Shown here in pieces: positions 45,182 to 54,621 of a DNA stretch of 64,000 nucleotides. Each line of letters begins with the position of its first letter. Position 1 is the stretch's first letter. The position numbers and the translations under genes are program-made. The notes beneath the pieces are model-generated. The model saw only the letters and a program-made list of their open reading frames with translations. It had not been told where the DNA came from and searched no databases. The stretch lies in contig CAZSQA010000001.1 of the NCBI GenBank assembly GCA_964608915.1, positions 242,160-306,159 on the forward strand, given 5' to 3'. The DNA comes from QWQI01 sp964608915. Its GTDB lineage: Bacteria; Planctomycetota; Planctomycetia; Isosphaerales; Isosphaeraceae.

Positions 45182-47404
45182 ATGAACGGACATTTCGCGA
45201 TGTGCTTTCCGAAACGGTCCATCTGCGTCTCATTTCTGATTCTGGCGGGCTTTTCGGGCTCGATGGCGCAAGTGACGTCTCGGCCGAAGCCGCAGGGCTT
45301 CGTCGAGGCGATGCTCTCCGACGCGACCTTGAGCCAGAGATATCGATCGATCCCTGACCCGGACCGATATCTGGCCGATATGGGCAATCTACGGGAACGA
45401 ACGGACGAAGATCTGCGCACGGCGGCCGACGACCTGGGCAAGATGCGGCGAATCGACGGCCGCAACTGGCAGGAAATTCAACGGGCGCGGCAGAATTCGA
45501 AATTCCGCCTGCCGCTGGATCAGCCGATTTACGTCGCCCGGCTTTATGAAGAGGCGAACCGGAAGCAGCGTGAGATCGACAAGATCGACGACGAAGAGAA
45601 TGCGGCCTTCAAAGCCCTGTATGGCCAGGGACTTAGCCTGAAGCCCGGGTTTTTCGTGCCGACGCCGAAGGAACAGGATAAGATGCGGGAATGGTCGGCT
45701 TCCCGCCGCGACGAGCCTTACCAGAAACGCCGCGAAGACGTTCGGGAGCGGTTCCGCAAGCGTCTCGAAGAAATCTCGACCGAATACCGAAAACAAACGG
45801 ACCCGGGCGAAAAGTACCTGGACCAGCTTCAGCGCGAAGTCCTGAGCCGGTATCAGCGGACGCTCGTCGTACAGCGGACGATTCAGGCCGAGATCGACCG
45901 TCGCAGCCATGTGGAACCGCCGCCGCCGGAAAAGCCGAACGAAGCCCGGCAGGGAACGCTCGTGGTCCGTGCGACGAAGTCGGAATTCGACCTGAAAGCG
46001 GGGCAGGTGGCCGATGTCGAATTCTCGATCGAGGGCGGCAAGCCTTCTTATTCCATTCGGGTGAATACGCTGGAGTCGACGATCGCGGAGATGACGCTGA
46101 GCGAACCGGGGCAGTCGAGCTTCCCGGTATCTTTCCCGAAGGAAGGCACATACACCGTCGCGATTTCGGTCAAGGACGAAACCAATCCGGTGAACGAGGC
46201 GATCCTGAATCTTCAGTTCCGCGTGACGGACGACAAGCCCGCGGAACCTGAAAAGCCGCAGCCGCAGCCCAAACCGCCTGGCACGACGAAGCCGCAAGGT
46301 CCCGCGAAACCGCCGGAGACGCCGCCCTACAAGCCCTGGGTACTGCCTGCCGGGACGTATCATGCGCATCTGTGGCCGGGGCTGGCATGGTCGGTTCACA
46401 ATCGCAAGCTGGCCAAACCCGGAATGGTGCCGCCGTTGCCGGTGAAGCTGACGTTTCTGGCGGACGGCACCTTCACTGGTACGCTCGATTGGACCTTGCC
46501 GGAGGGAGAGAAGGATCTTTCGATGCTCAAGCCGGGGTCGAGCGTCGTCAGCAGCGTCAAAGGGAGCCTCAGCGGCAAGGCGGACTGGGCGACGGGCAGA
46601 ATCGAATGGAAGCTGGAGCAGGGTAAACGGCTGCTTGTGACTTCACAGCCGAGTTCGGACGGAAAAGGGGTCGAAAAATCGACCTGGACGATCGATTACT
46701 CCTACGAATTTTCCGGCTGGCAGTTTCAGCACCCGACCTACGGAACGGAACTTCAGCGGAGTCTCGCCTATTTCGCGAAGAAGTTCGGCCCCCCGCCGCC
46801 AGGCGCGTTCGAAGCCTCGGGCTTGCCGAAGTATCAGGCCGACGCCGCCGGGAAATGGATTTTCATGGAACGAGGCTTTGGTGGTGTGCCCGCGAACGGT
46901 CCTACCCAATCCAAACATGACACGATGCCAGGGCCGGGCGGCTACGCGAAACTGACGATGACGCGAGTCGACTGGGTCTTCGTCTACCCGGACCGCACGG
47001 ATACCCGGGATGACCTGAAATCCCTCAGCCAGTTCTGGGCCGATTATTCGATCTGGGTTCTCAAGATACTCGATCAAGCTCCAGTCGAGCCCGAATCGCC
47101 CGTTGCGCCGCCGCCCGCACCGATCAAGGGCGAACTGGCGGCATTCGGGCTTTGGCCCTGGAACGAGTTGACCGTAAAGCCGGGCGAACCGTTCGAGCTG
47201 GACGCCATGGGCGTTTTTCTGAACGACCCTTACGAAGCTGTGAAACTGACGGACAGGGCGGCCTGGGCATTGCCGGAGGGGCTCGTCCGAGGCCCGGACG
47301 GCAAGGTGAAAGCCGCCAGGCCAGGCGCATACCAGGTCAGCGTGACGATCACGCGGCCCGATGGGCGAACGATGTCCGACAGGATCCGGATCACGGTGAA
47401 GTGA
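45182..47404 (+). CDS. Large secreted protein with helical and Ig-like regions
   Basis: A 740-residue protein with a signal peptide (residues 8-29, ending GSMAQ). Residues about 45-250 are strongly charged and helical, probably coiled coil (RKQREIDKIDDEENAAFKAL). Residues about 265-350 look like an Ig/PKD-type beta domain (FDLKAGQVADVEFSIEGG). A Pro/Lys/Glu-rich linker (KPAEPEKPQPQPKPPGTTK) joins a 400-residue C-terminal part containing short beta strands. The protein ends in an Ig-like segment (VSVTITRPDGRTMSDRIRITVK). No known family. It lies between two tRNA-Val genes read on the opposite strand. Confidence 0.8.
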   Translation: MNGHFAMCFPKRSICVSFLILAGFSGSMAQVTSRPKPQGFVEAMLSDATLSQRYRSIPDPDRYLADMGNLRERTDEDLRTAADDLGKMRRIDGRNWQEIQRARQNSKFRLPLDQPIYVARLYEEANRKQREIDKIDDEENAAFKALYGQGLSLKPGFFVPTPKEQDKMREWSASRRDEPYQKRREDVRERFRKRLEEISTEYRKQTDPGEKYLDQLQREVLSRYQRTLVVQRTIQAEIDRRSHVEPPPPEKPNEARQGTLVVRATKSEFDLKAGQVADVEFSIEGGKPSYSIRVNTLESTIAEMTLSEPGQSSFPVSFPKEGTYTVAISVKDETNPVNEAILNLQFRVTDDKPAEPEKPQPQPKPPGTTKPQGPAKPPETPPYKPWVLPAGTYHAHLWPGLAWSVHNRKLAKPGMVPPLPVKLTFLADGTFTGTLDWTLPEGEKDLSMLKPGSSVVSSVKGSLSGKADWATGRIEWKLEQGKRLLVTSQPSSDGKGVEKSTWTIDYSYEFSGWQFQHPTYGTELQRSLAYFAKKFGPPPPGAFEASGLPKYQADAAGKWIFMERGFGGVPANGPTQSKHDTMPGPGGYAKLTMTRVDWVFVYPDRTDTRDDLKSLSQFWADYSIWVLKILDQAPVEPESPVAPPPAPIKGELAAFGLWPWNELTVKPGEPFELDAMGVFLNDPYEAVKLTDRAAWALPEGLVRGPDGKVKAARPGAYQVSVTITRPDGRTMSDRIRITVK

Positions 47405-47433
47405 CCGGTTCTGACAGGTGCGTCACTCCAACG

Positions 47434-47459
47434 AAAAAGCCCGATCCGAAGACCAGGCT
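47434..47459 (-). terminator. Terminator after tRNA-Val(CAC)
   Basis: Minus strand AGCCTGGTC pairs with GATCGGGCT (two G-T pairs) around TTCG, followed by TTTTT. It lies 18 bases downstream of the tRNA. Confidence 0.75.
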
Positions 47460-47476
47460 CGTTCCTGTGTCAGACA

Positions 47477-47549
47477 TGGGCGGCGAAGGATTCGAACCTT
47501 CGACTTCCACCGTGTGAGGATGGCACTCTAACCACTGAGTTAGCCGCCC
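47477..47549 (-). tRNA. tRNA-Val (anticodon CAC)
   Basis: A 73-nt cloverleaf: acceptor GGGCGGC/GCCGCCC, D-arm ACTC...GAGT, anticodon stem CCATC/GGTGG with loop CTCACAC (anticodon CAC, U33 present), T-arm GAAGG TTCGAAT CCTTC, discriminator A, no encoded CCA. Confidence 0.95.
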
Positions 47550-47559
47550 GACAGAACTA

Positions 47560-47588
47560 TTTATACATGATGAACCGCGATCTGGCAA
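47560..47588 (-). promoter_or_regulatory. Sigma-70-type promoter of tRNA-Val(CAC)
   Basis: Minus strand TTGCCA (47588-47583), exactly 17 bases, TATAAA (47565-47560), ten bases before the tRNA 5' end. It matches five of six bases in both hexamers, the best promoter in the window. Confidence 0.75.
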
Positions 47589-47634
47589 GCGAAAGGCCGA
47601 AGGCCATGGGCTCGATCTCGAAGGACCAAGGTCG

Positions 47635-48015
47635 TCAGATGCTGGCCGGTTCGCCGGTTTCGCCATCGGGGGCCGCGGCGAGATCGGGAGCTTTCGCCGC
47701 GGGGGGCACGAATTTCGGCACGGAGACGTCCGATCGATCGTAAACGTCGCCTGAATAGGAGTCATACGAATGACTCGATTGACCGTAAGACGCGTTGTTG
47801 TACGACGAGATCGAGTCGTTGTATGTCGGCGGGGAAACGTCGCGGAATTCGTTGCGAATCTGGGCGAGTTCGTCTTCGACCCCGCGCAGGCCCTTCTTGA
47901 ATTCCACGACGCTGCGGCCCAGCGACCGGCCGACTTCGGGCAACCGCTTGCCGAAAAGCAGCACGGCAAGGCCGCCGATCACCAACATTTCCGCGGGGCT
48001 GAGATTGGGAAACAT
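47635..48015 (-). CDS. TatA/TatB-like Tat translocase protein, long polar tail
   Basis: A 126-residue protein. The N-terminal helix plus amphipathic helix are typical of TatA (AEMLVIGGLAVLLFGKRLPE, then VGRSLGRSVVEFKKGLRG). The tail is unusual: residues about 60-100 are rich in Ser, Tyr, Asn and Asp (YNDSISSYNNASYGQSSHSY), then Pro/Ala-rich. TatA forms the pore for folded, twin-arginine proteins, of which this window has several. It sits downstream of two more genes of the Tat cluster on the same strand. Confidence 0.9.
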   Translation of the reverse strand: MFPNLSPAEMLVIGGLAVLLFGKRLPEVGRSLGRSVVEFKKGLRGVEDELAQIRNEFRDVSPPTYNDSISSYNNASYGQSSHSYDSYSGDVYDRSDVSVPKFVPPAAKAPDLAAAPDGETGEPASI

Positions 48016-48092
48016 GCTGGAATTGCTCCGTCAGTATGCCAGGGCATCGACGATCGAACGCGAAACGATCAGGCTTGAAGGACGTTCGCAGG

Positions 48093-48251
48093 TCAGTCCT
48101 CGGGCCGGTCTTTCGACTTTTCCTTGCGGAGTTCGTCGAGAGTGTCGCCGATCGCGCGGATCGCCCAGGGAAGAACCGCGAGCAAGGTGACACCCAGAAT
48201 GAGCAGCGGTATCAGGCCGATCGCCATGAAAGTCGTACCAGGGGTCGCCAT
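48093..48251 (-). CDS. Small membrane protein in the Tat cluster (52 aa)
   Basis: A 52-residue protein with one hydrophobic helix (MAIGLIPLLILGVTLLAVLPW) and a charged tail (DELRKEKSKDRPED). It lies between the two TatA-like genes, in the same direction, 28 bases after one and 77 before the other. It has a TatA-like shape but not the family motif. Found by translating the minus strand by hand; role unknown. Confidence 0.65.
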   Translation of the reverse strand: MATPGTTFMAIGLIPLLILGVTLLAVLPWAIRAIGDTLDELRKEKSKDRPED

Positions 48252-48279
48252 GAACGCGCCTCCAGAGAATCGAATTCTC

Positions 48280-48495
48280 TCAGACGTTCGTTTCGCTTTT
48301 CTCGGTCTTCTTGTTCTCGACCGAGCCGGCCTGTTTGACTTCCTCTTCGATTTCGTTCATGCCCTTCTTGAATTCGACGAGGCTCTTGCCGACGGACCGG
48401 GCGACGCTCGGCAGGCGGTTGCCGAAGATCAGCAGGGCGATCGCGCCGATGATGAGCAGTTCGGGGGCACCAAGGTTGGGAAGAAAAGCGAGCAT
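48280..48495 (-). CDS. tatA: TatA-like Tat translocase protein
   Basis: A 71-residue protein with LLIIGAIALLIFGNRLPSV, then an amphipathic helix ARSVGKSLVEFKKGMNE, and a short charged tail. This is the standard TatA size and motif. Together with the longer gene at 47635 it gives two TatA-type proteins; TatC is not in this window. Confidence 0.9.
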   Translation of the reverse strand: MLAFLPNLGAPELLIIGAIALLIFGNRLPSVARSVGKSLVEFKKGMNEIEEEVKQAGSVENKKTEKSETNV

Positions 48496-48609
48496 GTTCT
48501 GAAGCTCCAGAAGGTTGGCCGGGTACCGGTCAGATACGCGGCGGAAACATGGAACGGACCGGTTCGGATCGTGTTTCGGATCCGTACCGGGCCGGGAAAT
48601 CGGTCGATG

Positions 48610-48915
48610 TCATTCGGAACGGGCGAGGCGCGCCATCAGAATGGCCGTGACGGCCACTCCGGCGATGAAGGCCAGAAACACGGGCCAGTTGTCGGCGATG
48701 CGGGCGGCCGTCGACTTTCGACGAGTCGGGCTCGGCGCCGCCATGCCGCCAGGTTGGTCCGGCGGCTCGCGCAGCTCGCTCAGAACCTTGCCCAGCGTGC
48801 CGTCTTTGGGCACGACCCCGCGAAACAGCCAGCGCGTGGCCTGTTGAGCCGTCGCGCTTCGCATGTAGACGATCACCAGCGGAAGCGTCAGAAACAACAG
48901 TTTCTTGAGAAGCAT
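48610..48915 (-). CDS. Small exported/membrane protein
   Basis: A 101-residue protein with a signal-like N-terminus (LLKKLLFLTLPLVIVYMRSATAQ), a polar Pro/Ser-rich middle, and a C-terminal membrane segment (NWPVFLAFIAGVAVTAILMARL). It is therefore probably exported and anchored at its C-terminus. No family recognised. It is upstream of the Tat cluster on the same strand. Confidence 0.7.
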   Translation of the reverse strand: MLLKKLLFLTLPLVIVYMRSATAQQATRWLFRGVVPKDGTLGKVLSELREPPDQPGGMAAPSPTRRKSTAARIADNWPVFLAFIAGVAVTAILMARLARSE

Positions 48916-49282
48916 CCGGGCTGGCCTTGGGGGTAAACGTACGAGGGGCGATGCGGAGACCGCAGTCGCGGCCGGGCCGATCGGGTCCGCTGATCAGAAG
49001 ATTGTGCGGCGAAAAGTCGTGATCGATCATGAAAACGCCCCCAGGTTCAGGCCGTGCTCGACGGAGTTCGTCTCCGCGCGGCGGGTTGATCCAGTTTCGG
49101 GCGTTTCCTTGCGGACAACGCGAGTTCACTCACAATTAATCACGAACCATGTGACCGAGTCAAGCCGGTTCCGGTTCGCCGATCACCGCGCACGGCCCGG
49201 GCCGCCTGAAATTCGTCATTTTGTCGTCACCCTTGTGCCTGAAGATCCGTCACGGCGGATCGCCGAAAGATCGGCATGCGGA
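48916..49282. other. Intergenic region with nothing recognised
   Basis: About 370 bases between two minus-strand genes. An AT-richer patch lies around 49130-49155. No ORF, tRNA, hairpin or repeat stands out. Confidence 0.4.
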
Positions 49283-50029
49283 TCAGACCGTCATGCCCCA
49301 GCTCCGGCCCAGGAGCATCGCCGTCAGCTCGCCGAACAGAAGGAGTGCCAGGGCGATATAGAGAATTCCGGTGGCCGACTGGGTGGACCGGATCGCGGCG
49401 GTGCGCCAGGCCAGATAGGTCGCGAGGAACGTGCCCGCATAGCCCATCACCACACGCATCCCCAGCCAGAGGGCCGAAAAAGCGTCCAGATTCATGCCGC
49501 CGGTGTTCTGCCCCAGAAGAAAGGGGGCGATCGTCGTGACGGCCCGCAGCCCGAGGCCGAGAAACATGCCCCGGATGAGAATCGATAACGGCGCGATCGA
49601 CATCGCAGGAGCCGTGAGATAGTAGTGCCCCAGCAGCATGGCCGTGAGCGTGGCGCCCAGCCAGGCAGCTCCGGCCATTCTGGCACCGGCTTCGACCGGG
49701 CCGAGTGCCTGGAATCCGGCCCAGCCGAGCATGCCCAGCGAAATCGCGGCCATCAGGGCACACAGCCCCCGGCCGATCTTCGGCAGACCGATGCCCCAGC
49801 AGATCGAGGCGAAATAGCTGGCCACGGCGAGACCGATCCAGATGCCCCGAACCGAAACAGGCATTTCGGACCAGCCCGCCAGAAGGCCGAGAACGAAAAG
49901 CCCCAGTGCGATCATGCACTGGGTGCGGAAAAAGGCGACGGGAATCGGACGCCATTCGATCACGGCGGACCAGAGGACGAGCCCGCAGGCCAGGCGGCAG
50001 GCGATATCGGTCAGAAACGGCCAGTTCAA
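49283..50029 (-). CDS. Integral membrane protein, about eight helices
   Basis: A 248-residue protein with roughly eight hydrophobic segments (IALGLFVLGLLAGW, GIWIGLAVASYFASICWGI, AAWLGATLTAMLLGHYYL, GILYIALALLLFGELTAMLLG). The helices contain many small residues and few charges. No known family is evident from the sequence. It lies 112 bases downstream of the folE gene on the same strand. Confidence 0.75.
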   Translation of the reverse strand: MNWPFLTDIACRLACGLVLWSAVIEWRPIPVAFFRTQCMIALGLFVLGLLAGWSEMPVSVRGIWIGLAVASYFASICWGIGLPKIGRGLCALMAAISLGMLGWAGFQALGPVEAGARMAGAAWLGATLTAMLLGHYYLTAPAMSIAPLSILIRGMFLGLGLRAVTTIAPFLLGQNTGGMNLDAFSALWLGMRVVMGYAGTFLATYLAWRTAAIRSTQSATGILYIALALLLFGELTAMLLGRSWGMTV

Positions 50030-50141
50030 TGCGATGTTCCCCGGCGATCACGAAGCCGGGGCAGGCTTCGGCCGCGAATCGGCAGCGTCATGCTTCAGGG
50101 GTTTTGACGACGCGAGGCTTGAGCCGCTCATGGCCTGGAGC

Positions 50142-50810
50142 CTAGATCGAATCGCCCGATTTGCCCTGGATGAGGGCGAGCACTTCGGACCGGGTGGCGA
50201 GGCGTTCCTTGAACAGGCCCCGCATGGCGCTCGTCACGAAGGAAGCCCCGGGCTTGTGCACGCCGCGAATCGTCATGCAGCTATGGGAGCCGTGCATGAT
50301 CACGGCGACGCCCTTGGCGTCCAGCTCGCTCATCAGTAGTTCGGCGAGTTCTTCGGTCAGTCGTTCCTGAAGCTGGGGGCGGCGGGCCAGGGCATCCACC
50401 ACGCGCGGAATCTTGGAAAGGCCCACCACCTTGCCGTTCGGAATATACGCCACGTGCGCGACACCCGTAAAGGGCAGCAGGTGATGCTCGCAGAACGATT
50501 CGTAGCGAATGTCCTTCACCAGGACCATTTCGTCGTATTTCTGCGTGAATGTCTTTTTCAGGTATTGCCGGGGCTCGGTGTGCAGGCCCGAGAAAACCTC
50601 GGCATACATACGTGCGACGCGGTCGGGCGTTTCCAGCAGGCCTTCCCGGTCCGGATCCTCGCCCACGGCCGCCAGGATCTCACGCACCGCCCGGCGGATC
50701 CGGTCCAGATCGACCGGTGTGCCCGATGGTGCGGAAAAATCGGCATGATCGTCCACGGATTCCACCAGTCCCGTCTCTTCGGTCAGGTACGGGGAACGCT
50801 TTTCGCTCAT
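50142..50810 (-). CDS. folE: GTP cyclohydrolase I
   Basis: A 222-residue enzyme that turns GTP into dihydroneopterin triphosphate, the first step of folate/pterin synthesis. The zinc and active-site residues are present: C107 and H109/H110 in SFCEHHLLPFTG, C178 in HGSHSCMTIRG, with H174/H176. The motif LETPDRVARMYAEVFSGL is diagnostic. The ATG at 50810 gives the usual length; the frame extends to 50903 and a longer start is possible. No other folate gene is adjacent. Function sure; start less so. Confidence 0.95.
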   Translation of the reverse strand: MSEKRSPYLTEETGLVESVDDHADFSAPSGTPVDLDRIRRAVREILAAVGEDPDREGLLETPDRVARMYAEVFSGLHTEPRQYLKKTFTQKYDEMVLVKDIRYESFCEHHLLPFTGVAHVAYIPNGKVVGLSKIPRVVDALARRPQLQERLTEELAELLMSELDAKGVAVIMHGSHSCMTIRGVHKPGASFVTSAMRGLFKERLATRSEVLALIQGKSGDSI

Positions 50811-50999
50811 CGTCTTCGGTACTCGCCCTGTCGTCGCCGCGAATGGACGTTTCGACCAGGGCCGCCGAGGTTTCGTATCCGTCGCGTCCCGGTCACTACT
50901 CATTAAACCATAGACGCACCGGGGCTGGCGACAACCCGAAGCACTAATTTTGGCGTGCGTCGCGTCGAATGTGCCTTGTTCCGGATCGAATCGGCCGGG

Positions 51000-53546
51000 T
51001 CACGTCACGACGACAGGCTCCTCGCCGTCGTAGGGGCAATAGGGCGACATCGAAAACCCCTGGGCTGGTGCGACTTGCGGCGCGCCTTCGGCCACGCTGA
51101 CGGGGCTCAGGGCGGCCGCGGGCAGATTCGGCACGGGCACGCGGCGGGCCCGCTGGCGTTCGAGGAACCGCCCCCAGATCACCAGGAAGCTCGGCACGAG
51201 AATCGGCCTGACCAGGAAAGTGTCCAGCAGGACGCCCAGCGCCATCGCGAAGCCGAGCTGCTTGAGACTGTTGAGTTCGCCCAGGAGCATCGACCCCAGC
51301 GTGCCGGCCATGATCAGGCCGCAGCTGGAAATGATGCCGCCCGTGTGGGTTACGGCCCGGCGGGTGCCTTCGACGACGCCGTGCTCGCGGCTTTCCTCGA
51401 CGACTCGCGACATCAGGAAGATGTTGTAGTCCTCACCCACGGCCACCAGAATCACGAACAGGAAGAAGCTGACCTTCCAGTCCAGCCCACCCCAGGGCGT
51501 CGGCCCGGTGTGCATCATGCGGAAGGCCAGTTCCGTCGCGCCCAGGCTCGCCAGATACCCCACGACGACTGTGGCGACCAGATAAAGACTGACGACAGGC
51601 TGCCGTAGCAGAATGACGAGAATCAGGTAAACGCCCAGGCTCACCAGGACGTACATGAGCCGTTCGTCAGACAGCGTGACGTCCTTGAGATCCGCGATCT
51701 CGGCCGTGGCTCCGGCCAGGCCGACCTTGTCGACACCTTCGAGAAAACCGCCAGGCCGGGCCGCCTCGCGCACCATTCGGAAAATATCCTGCAGGTTCAC
51801 CACGGTGGACGTGGCGAACGGGTCGGTATCGAAGACCAGGTCAATCCGGGCGATGCGGTTCCGGTCGGCTTCGTCGCCGGCCCGCGAGCTGACATGGCGG
51901 CTCTCGGCCAGGGCGTTCACCACCCGGTCATTCGTCCGGCTCAGGTTGGCCACCAGGCCGCCCAGCAGGCCGCCGCCTTTCGGCTTCACGGCTTTCTCGG
52001 GCGCTTCGATTTCCGCCGGTTTGCCAAGAGGCTGTGTCGAAGAACGCACTTCGGCGATGCCCGGATGGCTGGCGATCAGGAGCGTCAACTGCCGGATCAT
52101 CGTACGGCCGGCTTCCGAACGGAAGTCGAGATCCGGGTGATGGATCAGTACGCTCGATGGGCTCAGTTCGCCGATGGGGAAGTAGTCGCGAATCAGCCGC
52201 GTGCCCTGAACCGACTTCTGACCTGCGGAGAGATCGTCGAGCTGGCTGTAGTTGGGCATGGCGATCATGCCGACAAGCGCCAGGGGCAACATGCCGGCCA
52301 TGCACATCGCCTGCACCCGCCAGGGCCGGGCGACGACGTAATCCGAAATGCGGCCCCAGTAATGCAGGGCTTTTTCCGCTGTGCCATCAGCCTTGCGGGC
52401 AGATGTCGCGGTGGCTTCTTCGGCCATTTGCGGGCCAGGTTCGGCAAAAGGCCAGAACAACCACCGGCCCAGGCGGCTCATAAGCACCGGCGCGATCGTC
52501 ACGCTGGCCAGCAGGGCCGAGACGAGGCTCAGGCCGATCGATGGGCCTATATAGCTGATCTTGGCGAACTTGCAGAACCACAGAAGACCCAGGCCGAAGA
52601 TGACGGTGCCAGCGCTGGCCACCAGCGCGGCTCCGACGGCTTCCAGCGAGCGGCTCAGGGCGATTTTGCGTTCATGCCCGGCGATGAGTTCCTCGCGATA
52701 CCGGGCGATCAGGAACAGGCAATAATCGGTGCCCGCGCCGAACAGAACGACGACGACGAACACGCTGGTGATGTTGATCACCTGAAACTTCAGCCCCGGC
52801 ACGTACGTCAGCAGCGGCAGGGCCTTGATCGCCAGAAAGACCGAGAAGCCGATCGTCAAAAGCGGCACCAGAGCCAGCAGCGGCGAACGGTAAACGATCA
52901 GGAGAATCGCCAGCACCAGGACGATCGTGGCCACCGTCGTGGCGTCCAGGCTCGAATTCGCTGCCTGGTTCAGGTCATGCCCGACCATGGCCGAGCCGGT
53001 CATGCCGACACGGATACCGGAGGGGGCCGCGACGCTCTCCTTTTCGACCAGCTCGATCAGCAAGTCCAGCGCCTGACGCGTCTTGCGGGCGATGAAGGTC
53101 GATTCCAGCGGCTGAATGATGAGAACGGTCTGGCCTTCCGGCTTGCCGGCCTCTCCGGCGGTGCCGATGAGGCGCGGGCCGATGATCGGCGTCTTGTAAG
53201 TCACCAGCGGCTTCAGGCCCCACTGGGGGTTTTCTTCGCGAAATTTGCCGAGGGCTGTCGACAATTTGTCAGCGAAGGCGAAATCGTCGCGGCCGAGCAC
53301 GCCGCCGGAGCGTTCCACGGCGACGACCATCTGTGAGCTGGCCCGGTCCGAGCCGAAGCCTCGCTGGAGGAGGTCATCGCCGACGACCGTCGGGTAATGT
53401 TTCGGGAAGAAGCCGACATTATCGTCGCGCTGGATCGATTCCAGCGAGGGTGCGAAAGAGAACACCAGCGCCGACACGGCAATCCAGGCCAGGATCAGGC
53501 CCAGGCCCTTGCGGCTGACGACGATCTTTCCGAGGGGCTCGAACAT
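51000..53546 (-). CDS. MmpL/RND-superfamily membrane transporter
   Basis: An 848-residue protein with an RND/MMPL layout: two repeats of a large extracellular loop followed by six membrane helices. The proton-relay Asp-Tyr pairs are at D274-Y275 (FGAGTDYCLFLIARYREEL) and D706-Y707 (VAVGEDYNIFLMSR). The duplicated helix motifs are typical of MmpL lipid or hopanoid exporters. The substrate is unknown; no associated periplasmic partner gene is nearby. It lies on the same strand as folE, 189 bases upstream. Confidence 0.9.
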   Translation of the reverse strand: MFEPLGKIVVSRKGLGLILAWIAVSALVFSFAPSLESIQRDDNVGFFPKHYPTVVGDDLLQRGFGSDRASSQMVVAVERSGGVLGRDDFAFADKLSTALGKFREENPQWGLKPLVTYKTPIIGPRLIGTAGEAGKPEGQTVLIIQPLESTFIARKTRQALDLLIELVEKESVAAPSGIRVGMTGSAMVGHDLNQAANSSLDATTVATIVLVLAILLIVYRSPLLALVPLLTIGFSVFLAIKALPLLTYVPGLKFQVINITSVFVVVVLFGAGTDYCLFLIARYREELIAGHERKIALSRSLEAVGAALVASAGTVIFGLGLLWFCKFAKISYIGPSIGLSLVSALLASVTIAPVLMSRLGRWLFWPFAEPGPQMAEEATATSARKADGTAEKALHYWGRISDYVVARPWRVQAMCMAGMLPLALVGMIAMPNYSQLDDLSAGQKSVQGTRLIRDYFPIGELSPSSVLIHHPDLDFRSEAGRTMIRQLTLLIASHPGIAEVRSSTQPLGKPAEIEAPEKAVKPKGGGLLGGLVANLSRTNDRVVNALAESRHVSSRAGDEADRNRIARIDLVFDTDPFATSTVVNLQDIFRMVREAARPGGFLEGVDKVGLAGATAEIADLKDVTLSDERLMYVLVSLGVYLILVILLRQPVVSLYLVATVVVGYLASLGATELAFRMMHTGPTPWGGLDWKVSFFLFVILVAVGEDYNIFLMSRVVEESREHGVVEGTRRAVTHTGGIISSCGLIMAGTLGSMLLGELNSLKQLGFAMALGVLLDTFLVRPILVPSFLVIWGRFLERQRARRVPVPNLPAAALSPVSVAEGAPQVAPAQGFSMSPYCPYDGEEPVVVT

Positions 53547-53967
53547 GCGTTTCGCTCTGGGCCTCGTGACCGGAGGAGTCCGTTCCGCCGAGGCTTCGGT
53601 CGGATTGGGCCGTTATCCTCAGCCTTCGACCGTTGAACCAGGCGTTCTGTAGCGCCATGCCGGGCTGCCTTGCACAATTCGGCGTCAGAACCGGCACGAT
53701 CGTTATCACGTGAGTCTCATCGCCGAAGACGGAATTGTCAAGATCGTCGGCAAGTCCAATGGTCAGGCCGATTATCTTATGCCGCCCGAATCTTGAGCAC
53801 GACGCGTTGTCCCGGAAATCGGAATTCCGGAAAATCGCTATTGCCCAGTTCCCTAGAATCCGATAGAGGAAGTTCGTTCGAGGACACTTGCATCGGCACC
53901 GGCATGCCACTTCCCGCCACGCAGCCCGCTCACGGGTCATGCTACGACTTCAGGACCCCACGTCGTG
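53547..53967. other. Intergenic region between divergent genes
   Basis: About 420 bases between the MmpL-like gene (leftward) and the small hypothetical gene (rightward). Several short open frames overlap here on both strands and none has a credible start or domain. No hairpin or repeat stands out. Confidence 0.4.
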
Positions 53968-54366
53968 ATGGACTCCGGATGCGAATTCCTGAACCGAGGC
54001 TGGTGCGACCGCCTCAATAGCTACATGGGCCACCGCAACGACGAGCATCTCGAAGCTCTCGTGCATGAGGCCCGCGACTTTTTCTGCGACCGGATCGACC
54101 GCATCCTGCCTCAGGATTCGGTCTGGCACTCATGCGACGACACCCTGCGTACCGGTGCGCTGCTTTATCTTCTGGACAGATCGATCGTCGACCGGTGCCT
54201 GTGCGATCAGGCTCGGGTGAGCTACAAACCGGCCGAGATGGCGGAGTTCATGATTCTCTCCCGTCCGGAGCTTCTGCCCGTCGCCGTGCCGCTCCTGGAA
54301 CTTGTCGCCTGCATCCGCCGCCATCGCTCCCGCAATGCCGAAGCCGGCCAGACCGAAGAATGCTGA
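53968..54366 (+). CDS. Hypothetical protein
   Basis: A 132-residue frame from the ATG at 53968 (a GTG lies one codon before). It is soluble with a helical composition (PAEMAEFMILSRPELLPVAVP) and several cysteines. No domain recognised. Codon periodicity fits the plus strand better than the opposite-strand frame at 54130-54570. Support is moderate. Confidence 0.5.
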   Translation: MDSGCEFLNRGWCDRLNSYMGHRNDEHLEALVHEARDFFCDRIDRILPQDSVWHSCDDTLRTGALLYLLDRSIVDRCLCDQARVSYKPAEMAEFMILSRPELLPVAVPLLELVACIRRHRSRNAEAGQTEEC

Positions 54367-54621
54367 CGATTCGAACCGGTTGAGACTTCGCAATTTACCG
54401 AATCGATCACTGCCCTTATCGTTATCGCAATTCGCTGATTTCTTGTCGCCTGGCGCATCGATCACGACATTTTCGTCGCACGCACGGCGATTCCGCCTCG
54501 CCGGTCTGCTAAGATCGTCGGCATGGTTCTCTCTCGTGCAGGCCCGCGACGCCGGGCCCGGCCGAACCATCCCGCCGAACGCAAATCCGATGAAGACCCC
54601 ACCCTGGAGAACGCAAGCATC

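Noticed and set aside
51894..53336. Plus-strand 480-codon frame opposite the MmpL transporter
   Set aside because: Arg/Gln/His-rich with no membrane segments or motifs, while the minus strand has the full transporter pattern.
54130..54570. Minus-strand 146-codon frame opposite the small hypothetical gene
   Set aside because: Its composition is Arg/Asp-rich without a domain or leader, and the plus strand frame is more protein-like.
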